A DNA stretch of 64,000 nucleotides from Euglena gracilis (GCA_039621445.1 CP154957.1:27636541-27700540); one strand, 5' to 3'; shown: positions 51,413 to 64,000, numbered from the stretch's first letter. The notes: generated by a model from the letters alone, not told the origin. Program-made: numbers and translations.

Positions 51413-53067
51413 ACCGACATCCCCACCCTCCCCCACGTAATTAAGATTGACCCCATTCTTCAGAGTCCACACCTACCTATTGCCTTGGCTGTCTATTGCA
51501 AGTCCATTGCTGCATCCCCCCCCCACCCCCGCCCCAAGAAATATTGCCCCCCCCCCCCAAGATTGTTCGCCCAGGTGCGGAAATATTTGTTGGGAAGAAA
51601 AATTGGAGCCGTTTTTGCTTGCACTTGCGGTTGGTGTTCCATCCGCTGCATTGGGGGGATATGCAAGAGGCCAAAAAAAGGCAAGGGTGGGTTACACACC
51701 ACTGTGTGCTTTGGCGCTTCGGCTGCAGCTGGCCGGCCAAGGCCAAGCGCCCATGACAAAAACCCAAAATAATGCGTTGGCTTGGGTTGGGTTGCTCTCT
51801 ACCATTATCAGGCCGTTTTGGGTGGGGATATACTAGATGGGGCCAAATTAAGAACCCCAGCAGAAAGGCAACGAAATATGGCGTTGGACGCCCATTTAAA
51901 AAATATTGGTTTACTCACATTTCTGTGCGACAACTTTTATCAACGTTGTGGAGGTTTTGAATTGTTTCATTTGGGCCACCAGTCATTTTGTTTACCGGTA
52001 GGCGCTTGAGCAGGGGCGTTGGGCCGCCCGCCTCGTTGTTGGCCTCGTTGGCCTGTACAGCTGGCCCTGGAAGTGGAGAGGGAAGGGGGGGAACAGGGGA
52101 CCTGTCGGAGAGCTGGGCAGGGGTGGCTGACCACCGGTCCCAAAATCGGGTAACCAATTGCAAGCTAATACTGTGAAATGATTCTCAACAGGTTTTTATT
52201 GCGACCTCCAACAGGTGGACAACAAATTAAAACGAATGCAAATGGCTTTAAATTGCCAACCCCGCGTTTGAACGCCTTGTGTCGGGGATGGAAAAGAAAG
52301 TTCAAAGAAAAAAACAAAACTGGCCATGTGCGAAATTCTGAATGAACTTTTGGAAGCCGTTTTCCACGCCTTTTCTGTACGAAATCAGTTTCCAAAACTT
52401 TTCCGCACCAACACCCAGGTTGGACCCCTCACCCAGGGGGCCGTCCAGCCCTGGACAACCCTGGCGTGGATCGGGTGGGGCCAAACGATTCTGCTAATTT
52501 TCCCTTGCACACAACAGCTCTCCAACTTGTGCAACCCCCGCCCCTCAAAAAAAAAAAAAACACCACAACCCACTCACTTGTGCCGAACCACCCCGTTTCG
52601 AATCATGAGCAGGCAAAAGCAGGCAAAAAAAATAAATCTTGCAGGGTAGACAGACAAAAAATGCGTTGTGAAAATTACGGGTGAATACATTTTGGTCAAA
52701 AGCCAGTTCTGGAAATGAAATTTTGGTGAAATTCGGTATTTTTGGACAACTTTTTTCAACTCGTTCTTGCCATGATTCGAGCTTTTGCCCACGCTTTTCA
52801 GTGAGGAAAAGTGATGCATTCAGTGAGGAAACTCAATGCATCAGGTTATTCAATCTCAAAAAAAATGCCATCAGTGGTCAACATTTGCCGACATTTGTGC
52901 CTTTTGTGTCATTCTCGGTCCATTTTCAGGCCAGAGCTTCAAGCACAAACTGACACCAGCCAAAAAGATGGTGAAAAACTTACGATGCAAAGTTGGGCAA
53001 TTTACAAGAAATTTTGTCCACCACAAATATTGTCCATCCCGAATTCCTGAGGCCACCATTGGAGACC
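51413..53067 (+). repeat. Satellite unit 4 (1,655 bp)
   Basis: Full length. Shares with unit 3 the form GCCCAGGTGCGG, where other units have GCCCAGTGCGG. Confidence 0.9.
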
Positions 53068-54712
53068 ACCGACACCCCCCCCCTCCCCCACGTAATTAAG
53101 ATTGACCCCATTCTTCAGAGTCCACACCTACCTATTGCCTTGGCTGTCTATTGCAAGTCCATTGCTGCATCCCCCCCCACCCCCGCCCCAAGAAATATTG
53201 CCTCCCCCCAAGATTGTTCGCCCAGTGCGGAAATATTTGTTGGGAAGAAAAATTGGAGCCGTTTTTGCTTGCACTTGCGGTTGGTGTTCCATCCGCTGCA
53301 TTGGGGGGATATGCAAGAGGCCAAAAAAGGCAAGGGTGGGTTACACACCACTGTGTGCTTTGGCGCTTCGGCTGCAGCTGGCCGGCCAAGGCCAAGCGCC
53401 CATGACAAAAACCCAAAATAATGCGTTGGCTTGGGTTGGGTTGCTCTCTACCATTATCAGGCCGTTTTGGGTGGGGATATACTAGATGGGGCCAAATTAA
53501 GAACCCCAGCAGAAAGCCGACGAAATGTGGCGTTGGACGCCCATTTAAAAAATATTGGTTTACTCACATTTCTGTGCGACAACTTTTATCAACGTTGTGG
53601 AGGTTTTGAATTGTTTCATTTGGGCCACCAGTCATTTTGTTTACCGGTAGGCGCTTGAGCAGGGGCGTTGGGCCGCCCGCCTCGTTGTTGGCCTCGTTGG
53701 CCTGTACAGCTGGCCCTGGAAGTGGAGAGGGAAGGGGGGGAACAGGGGACCTGTCGGAGAGCTGGGCAGGGGTGGCTGACCACCGGTCCCAAAATCGGGT
53801 AACCAATTGCAAGCTAATACTGTGAAATGATTCTCAACAGGTTTTTATTGCGACCTCCAACAGGTGGACAACAAATTAAAACGAATGCAAATGGCTTTAA
53901 ATTGCCAACCCCGCGTTTGAACGCCTTGTGTCGGAGATGGAAAAGAAAGTTCAAAGAAAAAAAACAAAACTGGCCATGTGCGAAATTCTGAATGAACTTT
54001 TGGAAGCCGTTTTCCACGCCTTTTCTGTACGAAATCAGTTTCCAAAACTTTTCCGCACCAACACCCAGGTTGGACCCCTCACCCAGGGGGCCGTCCAGCC
54101 CTGGACAACCCTGGCGTGGATCGGGTGGGGCCAAACGATTCTGCTAATTTTCCCTTGCACACAACAGCTCTCCAACTTGTGCAACCCCCGCCCCTCAAAA
54201 AAAAAAACACCACAACCCACTCACTTGTGCCGAACCACCCCGTTTCGAATCATGAGCAGGCAAAAGCAGGCAAAAAAAATAAATCTTGCAGGGTAGACAG
54301 ACAAAAAATGCGTTGTGAAAATTACGGGTGAATACATTTTGGTCAAAAGCCAGTTCTGGAAATGAAATTTTGGTGAAATTCGGTATTTTTGGACAACTTT
54401 TTTCAACTCGTTCTTGCCATGATTCGAGCTTTTGACCACGCTTTTCAGTGAGGAAAAGTGATGCATTCAGTGAGGAAACTCAATGCATCAGGTTATTCAA
54501 TCTCAAAAAAAATGCCATCAGTGGTCAACATTTGCCGACATTTGTGCCTTTTGTGTCATTCTCGGTCCATTTTCAGGCCAGAGCTTCAAGCACAAACTGA
54601 CACCAGCCAAAAAGATGGTGAAAAACTTACGATGCAAAGTTGGGCAATTTACAAGAAATTTTGTCCACCACAAATTGTCCATCCCGAATTCCTGAGGCCA
54701 CCATTGGAGACC
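53068..54712 (+). repeat. Satellite unit 5 (1,645 bp)
   Basis: Full length. An eight-A run here (as in unit 1) keeps a plus-strand frame open at 53,928-54,296, containing AMCEILNELLEAVF. Most other units have seven A and lose that frame. Confidence 0.9.
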
Positions 54713-55754
54713 ACCGACATCCCCACCCTCCCCCACGTAATTAAGATTGACCCCATTCTTCAGAGTCCACACCTACCTATTGCCTTGGCTGTCTATTGCA
54801 AGTCCATTGCTGCATCCCCCCCCCCCCCCCCCCCCAAAAATATTTCCTCCCCCCCAGAATGTTCGCCCAGTGCGGAAATATTTGTTGGGAAGAAAAACTG
54901 GAGCCGTTTTTGCTTGCACTTGCGGTTGGTGTTCCATCCGCTGCATTGGGGGGATATGCAAGAGGCGAAAAAATGCAAGGGTGGGTTACACACCACTGTG
55001 TGCTTTGGCGCTTCGGCTGCAGCTGGCCGGCCAAGGCCAAGCGCCCATGACAAAAACCCAAAATAATGCGTTGGCTTGGGTTGGGTTGCTCTCTACCATT
55101 ATCAGGCCGTTTTGGGTGGGGATATACTAGATGGGGCCAAATTAAGAACCCCAGCAGAAAGGCAACGAAATATGGCGTTGGACGCCCATTTAAAAAATAT
55201 TGGTTTACTCACATTTCTGTGCGACAACTTTTATCAACGTTGTGGAGGTTTTGAATTGTTTCATTTGGGCCACCAGTCATTTTGTTTACCGGTAGGCGCT
55301 TGAGCAGGGGCGTTGGGCCGCCCGCCTCGTTGTTGGCCTCGTTGGCCTGTACAGCTGGCCCTGGAAGTGGAGAGGGAAGGGGGGGAACAGGGGACCTGTC
55401 GGAGGGCTGGGCAGGGGTGGCTGACCACCGGTCCCAAAATCGGGTAACCAATTGCAAGCTAATACTGTGAAATGATTCTCAACAGGTTTTTATTGCGACC
55501 TCCAACAGGTGGACAACAAATTAAAACGAATGCAAATGGCTTTAAATTGCCAACCCCGCGTTTGAACGCCTTGTGTCGGAGATGGAAAAGAACGTTCAAA
55601 GAAAAAAACAAAACTGGCCAAAGCTTCAAGCACAAACTGACACCAGCCAAAAAGATGGTGAAAAACTTACGATGCAAAGTTGGGCAATTTACAAGAAATT
55701 TTGTCCACCACAAATATTGTCCATCCCGAATTCCTGAGGCCACCATTGGAGACC
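54713..55754 (+). repeat. Satellite unit 6 (1,042 bp, deleted)
   Basis: About 600 bp are missing, with the junction AAACTGGCCAAAGCTTCAAG at 55,611-55,630. In full units the bases on the two sides of the deletion both end in GGCCA or CCA-like sequence. Confidence 0.9.
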
Positions 55755-56767
55755 ACCGACATCCCCACCCTCCCCCACGTAATTAAGATTGACCCCATTC
55801 TTCAGAGTCCACACCTACCTATTGCCTTGGCTGTCTATTGCAAGTCCATTGCTGCATCCCCCCCCACCCCCGCCCCAAGAAATATTGCCTCCCCCCAAGA
55901 TTGTTCGCCCAGTGCGGAAATATTTGTTGGGAAGAAAAATTGGAGCCGTTTTTGCTTGCACTTGCGGTTGGTGTTCCATCCGCTGCATTGGGGGGATATG
56001 CAAGAGGCCAAAAAAAGGCAAGGGTGGGTTACACACCACTGTGTGCTTTGGCGCTTCGGCTGCAGCTGGCCGGCCAAGGCCAAGCGCCCATGACAAAAAC
56101 CCAAAATAATGCGTTGGCTTGGGTTGGGTTGCTCTCTACCATTATCAGGCCGTTTTGGGTGGGGATATACTAGATGGGGCCAAATTAAGAACCCCAGCAG
56201 AAAGGCAACGAAATATGGCGTTGGACGCCCATTTAAAAAATATTGGTTTACTCACATTTCTGTGCGACAACTTTTATCAACGTGTGGAGTTTTGAATTGT
56301 TTCATTTGGGCCACCAGTCATTTTGTTTACCGGTAGGCGCTTGAGCAGGGGCGTTGGGCCGCCCGCCTCGTTGTTGGCCTCGTTGGCCTGTACAGCTGGC
56401 CCTGGAAGTGGAGAGGGAAGGGGGGGAACAGGGGACCTGTCGGAGGGCTTTCAGGGGTGGCTGACCACCGGTAAAATCGGGTAACCAATTGCAAGCTAAT
56501 ACTGTGAAATGATTCTCAACAGGTTATTCACCTCCACAGGTGGACAACAAATTAAAACGAATGCAAATGGCTTTAAATTGCCGCGTTTTGTGAACGCCTT
56601 GTGTCGGAGATGGCATTCAGGCAAAACTGGCCAAAGCTTCAAGCACAAACTGACACCAGCCAAAAAGATGGTGAAAAACTTACGATGCAAAGTTGGGCAA
56701 TTTACAAGAAATTTTGTCCACCACAAATATTGTCCATCCCGAATTCCTGAGGCCACCATTGGAGCCC
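55755..56767 (+). repeat. Satellite unit 7 (1,013 bp, deleted and altered)
   Basis: It has the same deletion junction as unit 6 (at about 56,622-56,641). In addition, a cluster of small losses and replacements lies between 56,280 and 56,625, mostly at short homopolymers. Confidence 0.9.
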
Positions 56768-58409
56768 ACCGACACCCCCCCCCACGTAATTAAGATTGAC
56801 CCCATTCTTCAGAGTCCACACCTACCTATTGCCTTGGCTGTCTATTGCAAGTCCATTGCTGCATCCCCCCCCACCCCCGCCCCAAGAAATATTGCCTCCC
56901 CCCAAGATTGTTCGCCCAGTGCGGAAATATTTGTTGGGAAGAAAAATTGGAGCCGTTTTTGCTTGCACTTGCGGTTGGTGTTCCATCCGCTGCATTGGGG
57001 GGATATGCAAGAGGCCAAAAAAAGGCAAGGGTGGGTTCCACACCACTGTGTGCTTTGGCGCTTCGGCTGCAGCTGGCCGGCCAAGGCCAAGCGCCCATGA
57101 CAAAAACCCAAAATTTGGCTTGGGTTGGGCTGGGTTGCTCTCTACCATTTTCAGGCCGTTTTGGGTGGGGATATACTAGATGGGGCCAAATTAAGAACCC
57201 CAGCAGAAAGGCAACGAAATATGGCGTTGGACGCCCATTTAAAAAATATTGGTTTACTCACATTTCTGTGCGACAACTTTTATCAACGTTGTGGAGGTTT
57301 TGAATTGTTTCATTTGGGCCACCAGTCATTTTGTTTACCGGTAGGCGCTTTGATCAGGGGCGTTGGGCCGCCCGCCTCGTTGTTGGCCTCGTTGGCCTGT
57401 ACAGCTGGCCCTGGAAGTGGAGAGGGAAGGGGGGGAACAGGGGACCTGTCGGAGGGCTGGGCAGGGGTGGCTGACCACCGGTCCCAAAATCGGGTAACCA
57501 ATTGCAAGCTAATATTGTGAAATGATTCTCAACAGGTTTTTATTGCGACCTCCAACAGGTGGACAACAAATTAAAACGAATGCAAATGGCTTTAAATTGC
57601 CAACCCCGCGTTTGAACGCCTTGTGTCGGAGATGGAAAAGAAAGTTCAAAGAAAAAAACAAAACTGGCCATGTGCGAAATTCTGAATGAACTTTTGGAAG
57701 CCGTTTTCAACGCCTTTTCTGTACGAAATCAGTTTCCAAAACTTTTCAGCAACAACACCCAGGTTGGACACCTAAAACAGGGGGCCGTCCAGCCCTGGAC
57801 AACCCTGGCGTGGATCGGGTGGGGCCAAACGATTCTGCTAATTTTCCCTTGCACACAACAGCTCTCCAACTTGTGCAACCCCCGCCCCTCAAAAAAAAAA
57901 AACACCACAACCCACTCACTTGTGCCGAACCACCCCGTTTCGAATCATGAGCAGGCAAAAGCAGGCAAAAAAAATAAATCTTGCAGGATAGACAGACAAA
58001 AAATGCGTTGTGAAAATTACGGGTGAATACATTTTGGTCAAAAGCCAGTTCTGGAAATGAAATTTTGGTGAAATTCGGTATTTTTGGACAACTTTTTTCA
58101 ACTCGTTCTTGCCATGATTCGAGCTTTTGCCCACGCTTTTCAGTGAGGAAAAGTGATGCATTCAGTGAGGAAACTCAATGCATCAGGTTATTCAATCTCA
58201 AAAAAAATGCCATCAGTGGTCAACATTTGCCGACATTTGTGCCTTTTGTGTCATTCTCGGTCCATTTTCAGGCCAGAGCTTCAAGCACAAACTGACACCA
58301 GCCAAAAAGATGGTGAAAAACTTACGATGCAAAGTTGGGCAATTTACAAGAAATTTTGTCCACCACAAATATTGTCCATCCCGAATTCCTGAGGCCACCA
58401 TTGGAGACC
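56768..58409 (+). repeat. Satellite unit 8 (1,642 bp)
   Basis: Full length. Lacks the AATGCG before TTGGCTTGGGTTGGGCTGGG and has several private changes near 57,740-57,780. Confidence 0.9.
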
Positions 58410-60055
58410 ACCGACATCCCCACCCTCCCCCACGTAATTAAGATTGACCCCATTCTTCAGAGTCCACACCTACCTATTGCCTTGGCTGTCTATTGCAAGT
58501 CCATTGCTGCATCCCCCCCCACCCCCGCCCCAAGAAATATTGCCTCCCCCCAAGATTGTTCGCCCAGTGCGGAAATATTTGTTGGGAAGAAAAATTGGAG
58601 CCGTTTTTGCTTGCACTTGCGGTTGGTGTTCCATCCGCTGCATTGGGGGGATATGCAAGAGGCCAAAAAAAGGCAAGGGTGGGTTACACACCACTGTGTG
58701 CTTTGGCGCTTCGGCTGCAGCTGGCCGGCCAAGGCCAAGCGCCCATGACAAAAACCCAAAATAATGCGTTGGCTTGGGTTGGGTTGCTCTCTACCAGTAT
58801 CAGGCCGTTTTGGGTGGGGATATACTAGATGGGGCCAAATTAAGAACCCCAGCAGAAAGGCAACGAAATATGGCGTTGGACGCCCATTTAAAAAATATTG
58901 GTTTACTCACATTTCTGTGCGACAACTTTTATCAACGTTGTGGAGGTTTTGAATTGTTTCATTTGGGCCACCAGTCATTTTGTTTACCGGTAGGCGCTTG
59001 AGCAGGGGCGTTGGGCCGCCCGCCTCGTTGTTGGCCTCGTTGGCCTGTACAGCTGGCCCTGGAAGTGGAGAGGGAAGGGGGGGAACAGGGGACCTGTCGG
59101 AGAGCTGGGCAGGGGTGGCTGACCACCGGTCCCAAAATCGGGTAACCAATTGCAAGCTAATACTGTGAAATGATTCTCAACAGGTTTTTATTGCGACCTC
59201 CAACAGGTGGACAACAAATTAAAACGAATGCAAATGGCTTTAAATTGCCAACCCCGCGTTTGAACGCCTTGTGTCGGGGATGAAAAAAAAAAAAAAAAAA
59301 AAAAAACAAAACTGGCCATGTGCGAAATTCTGAATGAACTTTTGGAAGCCGTTTTCCACGCCTTTTCTGTACGAAATCAGTTTCAAAAACTTTTCCGCAC
59401 CAACACCCAGGTTGGACCCCTCAACCAGGGGGCCGTCCAGCCCTGGACAACCCTGGCGTGGATCGGGTGGGGCCAAACGATTCTGCTAATTTTCCCTTGC
59501 ACACAACAGCTCTCCAACTTGTGCAACCCCCGCCCCTCAAAAAAAAAACACCACAACCCACTCACTTGTGCCGAACCACCCCGTTTCGAATCATGAGCAG
59601 GCAAAAGCAGGCAAAAAAAATAAATCTTGCAGGGTAGACAGACAAAAAATGCGTTGTGAAAATTACGGGTGAATACATTTTGGTCAAAAGCCAGTTCTGG
59701 AAATGAAATTTTGGTGAAATTCGGTATTTTTGGACAACTTTTTTCAACTCGTTCTTGCCATGATTCGAGCTTTTGCCCACGCTTTTCAGTGAGGAAAAGT
59801 GATGCATTCAGTGAGGAAACTCAATGCGTCAGGTTATTCAATCTCAAAAAAAATGCCATCAGTGGTCAACATTTGCCGACATTTGTGCCTTTTGTGTCAT
59901 TCTCGGTCCATTTTCAGGCCAGAGCTTCAAGCACAAACTGACACCAGCCAAAAAGATGGTGAAAAACTTACGATGCAAAGTTGGGCAATTTACAAGAAAT
60001 TTTGTCCACCACAAATATTGTCCATCCCGAATTCCTGAGGCCACCATTGGAGACC
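58410..60055 (+). repeat. Satellite unit 9 (1,646 bp)
   Basis: Full length. A long pure A run (59,283-59,306) replaces the mixed A-rich sequence GGAAAAGAAAGTTCAAAG of other units. Confidence 0.9.
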
Positions 60056-61704
60056 ACCGACATCCCCACCCTCCCCCACGTAATTAAGATTGACCCCATT
60101 CTTCAGAGTCCACACCTACCTATTGCCTTGGCTGTCTATTGCAAGTCCATTGCTGCATCCCCCCCCCCACCCCCGCCCCAAGAAATATTGCCTCCCCCCA
60201 AGATTGTTCGCCCAGTGCGGAAATATTTGTTGGGAAGAAAAATTGGAGCCGTTTTTGCTTGCACTTGCGGTTGGTGTTCCATCCGCTGCATTGGGGGGAT
60301 ATGCAAGAGGCCAAAAAAAGGCAAGGGTGGGTTACACACCACTGTGTGCTTTGGCGCTTCGGCTGCAGCTGGCCGGCCAAGGCCAAGCGCCCATGACAAA
60401 AACCCAAAATAATGCGTTGGCTTGGGTTGGGTTGCTCTCTACCATTATCAGGCCGTTTTGGGTGGGGATATACTAGATGGGGCCAAATTAAGAACCCCAG
60501 CAGAAAGGCAACGAAATATGGCGTTGGACGCCCATTTAAAAAATATTGGTTTACTCACATTTCTGTGCGACAACTTTTATCAACGTTGTGGAGGTTTTGA
60601 ATTGTTTCATTTGGGCCACCAGTCATTTTGTTTACCGGTAGGCGCTTGAGCAGGGGCGTTGGGCCGCCCGCCTCGTTGTTGGCCTCGTTGGCCTGTACAG
60701 CTGGCCCTGGAAGTGGAGAGGGAAGGGGGGGAACAGGGGACCTGTCGGAGGGCTGGGCAGGGGTGGCTGACCACCGGTCCCAAAATCGGGTAACCAATTG
60801 CAAGCTAATATTGTGAAATGATTCTCAACAGGTTTTTATTGCGACCTCCAACAGGTGGACAACAAATTAAAACGAATGCAAATGGCTTTAAATTGCCAAC
60901 CCCGCGTTTGAACGCCTTGTGTCGGGGATGGAAAAGAAAGTTCAAAGAAAAAAACAAAACTGGCCATGTGCGAAATTCTGAATGAACTTTTGGAAGCCGT
61001 TTTCCACGCCTTTTCTGTACGAAATCAGTTTCCAAAACTTTTCCGCACCAACACCCAGGTTGGACCCCTCACCCAGGGGGCCGTCCAGCCCTGGACAACC
61101 CTGGCGTGGATCGGGTGGGGCCAAACGATTCTGCTAATTTTCCCTTGCACACAACAGCTCTCCAACTTGTGCAACCCCCGCCCCTCAAAAAAAAAAAAAC
61201 CACAACCCACTCACTTGTGCCGAACCACCCCGTTTCGAATCATGAGCAGGCAAAAGCAGGCAAAAAAAATAAATCTTGCAGGGTAGACAGACAAAAAATG
61301 CGTTGTGAAAATTACGGGTGAATACATTTTGGTCAAAAGCCAGTTCTGGAAATGAAATTTTGGTGAAATTCGGTATTTTTGGACAACTTTTTTCAACTCG
61401 TTCTTGCCATGATTCGAGCTTTTGCCCACGCTTTTCAGTGAGGAAAAGTGATGCATTCAGTGAGGAAACTCAATGCATCAGGTTATTCAATCTCAAAAAA
61501 AATGCCATCAGTGGTCAACATTTGCCGACATTTGTGCCTTTTGTGTCATTCTCGGTCCATTTTCAGGCCAGAGCTTCAAGCACAAACTGACACCAGCCAA
61601 AAAGATGGTGAAAAACTTACGATGCAAAGTTGGGCAATTTACAAGAAATTTTGTCCACCACAAATATTGTCCATCCCGAATTCCTGAGGCCACCATTGGA
61701 GACC
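60056..61704 (+). repeat. Satellite unit 10 (1,649 bp)
   Basis: Full length, close to the consensus of the array. Confidence 0.9.
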
Positions 61705-63408
61705 ACCGACATCCCCACCCTCCCCCACGTAATTAAGATTGACCCCATTCTTCAGAGTCCACACCTACCTATTGCCTTGGCTGTCTATTGCAAGTCCATT
61801 GCTGCATCCCCCCCCACCCCCGCCCCAAGAAATATTGCCGCACCCCAAGATTGTTCGCCCAGTGCGGAAATATTTGTTGGGAAGAAAAACTGGAGCCGTT
61901 TTTGCTTGCACTTGCGGTTGGTGTTCCATCCGCTGCATTGGGGGGATATGCAAGAGGCCAAAAAAAAGGCAAGGGTGGGTTACACACCACTGTGTGCTTT
62001 GGCGCTTCGGCTGCGGCTGGCCGGCCAAGGCCAAGCGCCCATGACAAAAACCCAAAATAATGCGTTGGCTTGGGTTGGGTTGCTCTCTACCATTATCAGG
62101 CCGTTTGTGGTGGGGATGTACTACATGGGGCCAAATTAAGAACCTCAGCAGAAAGGCGACAAAATATGGCTTTGGACGCCCATTCAAAAAAATATTGGTT
62201 TACTCACATTTCCGTGCGACAACTTTTATCAACGTTGTGGAGGTTTTGAATTGTTTCATTTGGGCCACCAGTCATTTTGTTTACCGGTAGGCGCTTGAGC
62301 AGGGGCGTTGGGCCGCCCGCCTCGTTGTTGGCCTCGTTGGCCTGTACAGCTGGCCCTGGAAGTGGAGAGGGAAGGGGGGGAACAGGGGACCTGTCGGAGG
62401 GCTGGGCAGGGGTGGCTGACCACCGGTCCCAAAATCGGGTAACCAATTGCAAGCTAATATTGTGAAATGATTCTCAACAGGTTTTTTTGCGACCCCCAAC
62501 AGGTGGATAACAAATTAAAACAAATGCAAATGGATTTAAATTGCCAACCCGCGTTTGAACGCCTTGTGTCGGAGATGGAAAAGAAAGTTCAAAGGCAAAA
62601 AAAACAAAACTGGCCATGTGCGAAATTCTGAATGAACTTTTGGAAGCCGTTTTCCACACCTTTTCTGTACGAAATCAGTTTCCAAAACTTTTCCGCACCA
62701 ACACCCAGGTTGGACCCCTCACCCAGGGGGCCGTCCAGCCCTGGACAACCCTGGCGTGGATCGGGTGGGGCCAAACGATTCTGCTAATTTTCCCTTGCAC
62801 ACAACAGCTCTCCAACTTGTGCAACCCCCGCCCCTCAAAAAAAAAAAAACCACAACCCACTGGGACACAGGCCGAACCGTTGTGCCCGAACAGGTGACTT
62901 TTTTTTTTTTTTTTGTTTTGTTGCCGGGAACCCCCCGTTTCGAATCATGAGCAGGCAAAGCAGGCAAAAAAAATAAATCTTGCAGGGTAGACAGACAAAA
63001 AATGCATTGTGAAAATTACGGGTGAATACATTTTGGTCAAAAGCCAGTTCTGGAAATGAAATTTTGGTGAAATTCGGTATTTTGGACAACTTTTTTTCAA
63101 CTCGTTCTTGCCATGATTCGAGCTTTTGCCCACGCTTTTCAGTGAGGAAAAGTGATGCATTCAGTGAGGAAACTCAATGCATCAGGTTATTCAATCTCAA
63201 AAAAAATGCCATCAGTGGTCAACATTTGCCGACATTTGTGCCTTTTGTGTCATTCTCGGTCCATTTTCAGGCCAGAGCTTCAAGCACAAACTGACACCAG
63301 CCAAAAAGATGGTGAAAAACTTACGATGCAAAGTTGGGCAATTTACAAGAAATTTTGTCCACCACAAATATTGTCCATCCCGAATTCCTGAGGCCACCAT
63401 TGGAGACC
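61705..63408 (+). repeat. Satellite unit 11 (1,704 bp)
   Basis: It carries a replacement/insertion at about 62,861-62,935 with a T16 run and GTTTTGTTGCCGGGAA, absent from other units. It also has more point changes than its neighbours, and TACTACATGG instead of TACTAGATGG. Confidence 0.9.
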
Positions 63409-64000
63409 ACCGACATACCCACCCTCAAACACATAATTAAGATTGACCCCATTCTTCAGAGTCCACACCTACCTATTGCCTTGGCTGTCTATTGCAAGTC
63501 CATTGCTGCATCCCCCCCCACCCCCGCCCCAAGAAATATTGCCTCCCCCCAAGATTGTTCGCCCAGTGCGGAAATATTTGCTGGCAAGAAAAACTGGAGC
63601 CGTTTTTGCTTGCACTTGCGGTTGGTGTTCCATCCGCTGCATTGGGGGGATATGCAAGAGGCCAAAAAAAGGCAAGGGTGGGTTACACACCACTGTGTGC
63701 TTTGGCGCTTCGGCTGCGGCTGGCCGGCCAAGGCCAAGCGCCCATGACAAAAACCCAAAATAATGCGTTGGCTTGGGTTGGGTTGCTCTCTACCATTATC
63801 AGGCCGTTTTGGGTGGGGATATACTGGATGGGGCCAAATTAAGAACCCCAGCAGAAAGGCAACGAAATATGGCGTTGGACGCCCATTTAAAAAATATTGG
63901 TTTACTCACATTTCTGTGCGACAACTTTTATCAACGTTGTGGAGGTTTTGAATTGTTTCATTTGGGCCACCAGTCATTTTGTTTACCGGTAGGCGCTTGA
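63409..64000 (+). repeat. Satellite unit 12 (partial)
   Basis: First 592 bp of a unit, cut by the window edge. Shares GGCTGCGGCTGGCC with unit 11, where units 1-10 have GGCTGCAGCTGGCC. Confidence 0.9.

Larger units (their letters stand above)
46345..64000 (+). repeat. Satellite array, monomer about 1,650 bp
   Basis: Eleven complete units and a partial twelfth lie head to tail, all in one orientation, and continue past the window edge. Units begin at ACCGACAYCCCC. Most are 1,642-1,655 bp and look very similar, differing mainly in homopolymer lengths. Each unit contains poly-C and poly-A runs, TTGGGTTGGGTTGCTCTC and AATAAA words. Short frames recur in every unit, but frame-changing indels between units argue against current coding. 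Confidence 0.95.

Noticed and set aside
46345-64000. Dozens of recurring ORFs in the satellite on both strands
   Set aside because: Frame-changing indels between units and conflicting frames on both strands argue against present coding. Only one possible ancestral frame was kept, as a finding.

Overview
The window reads as repeat-dominated eukaryotic nuclear DNA. It holds retrotransposons of three classes, nested inverted-repeat DNA elements, very long G and C runs and a long satellite array. I see no rRNA, tRNA, CRISPR array or prokaryote-style operon, and no convincing single-copy host gene. The mix of a chromodomain Ty3/gypsy element, DIRS-type tyrosine-recombinase retrotransposons and a non-LTR element would fit an alga, another protist or some animals. 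I cannot name the organism from sequence alone.

Region 1 (1 to about 15,410, minus strand) is one large, decayed Ty3/gypsy chromovirus-type element. Reading leftward it has a leader or LTR-like zone, a Gag split by frameshifts (proline-rich N terminus, long coiled coil, capsid-like part with a CCHC zinc knuckle), a protease-like segment, a methyltransferase-like domain, reverse transcriptase, RNase H, a DD35E integrase and a C-terminal chromodomain. Several extra same-strand ORFs follow pol and run off the left edge. This stretch is unusually dense in short perfect hairpins. Region 2 (about 15,470 to 17,590, plus strand) is a 5'-truncated non-LTR retrotransposon ending in simple repeats.

Region 3 (18,880 to 34,507, minus strand) is a cluster of DIRS-like retrotransposons: an old remnant A, a fragment A2 and two well-preserved copies B and C. 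B and C have inverted terminal repeats, an internal complementary region matching both outer ends, gag, RT, RNase H, a methyltransferase-like domain and a tyrosine recombinase. Copy C sits inside one arm of a foldback element, which also contains a 307-bp DIRS-derived mini-element.

Region 4 (34,508 to 46,344) is G/C-homopolymer-rich DNA with few credible genes. It contains a 400-bp hAT-like MITE with an 8-bp target duplication, a TIR element (39,784-42,371) with a second hAT-like element nested inside it, and a 2.98-kb TIR element (43,367-46,344). The last is full of the palindromic motif GCGCAAATGCGC and contains a perfect 154-bp palindrome.

Region 5 (46,345 to 64,000 and beyond) is a head-to-tail satellite with a monomer near 1,650 bp. 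There are eleven units plus a partial twelfth, including two shortened units that share one deletion.
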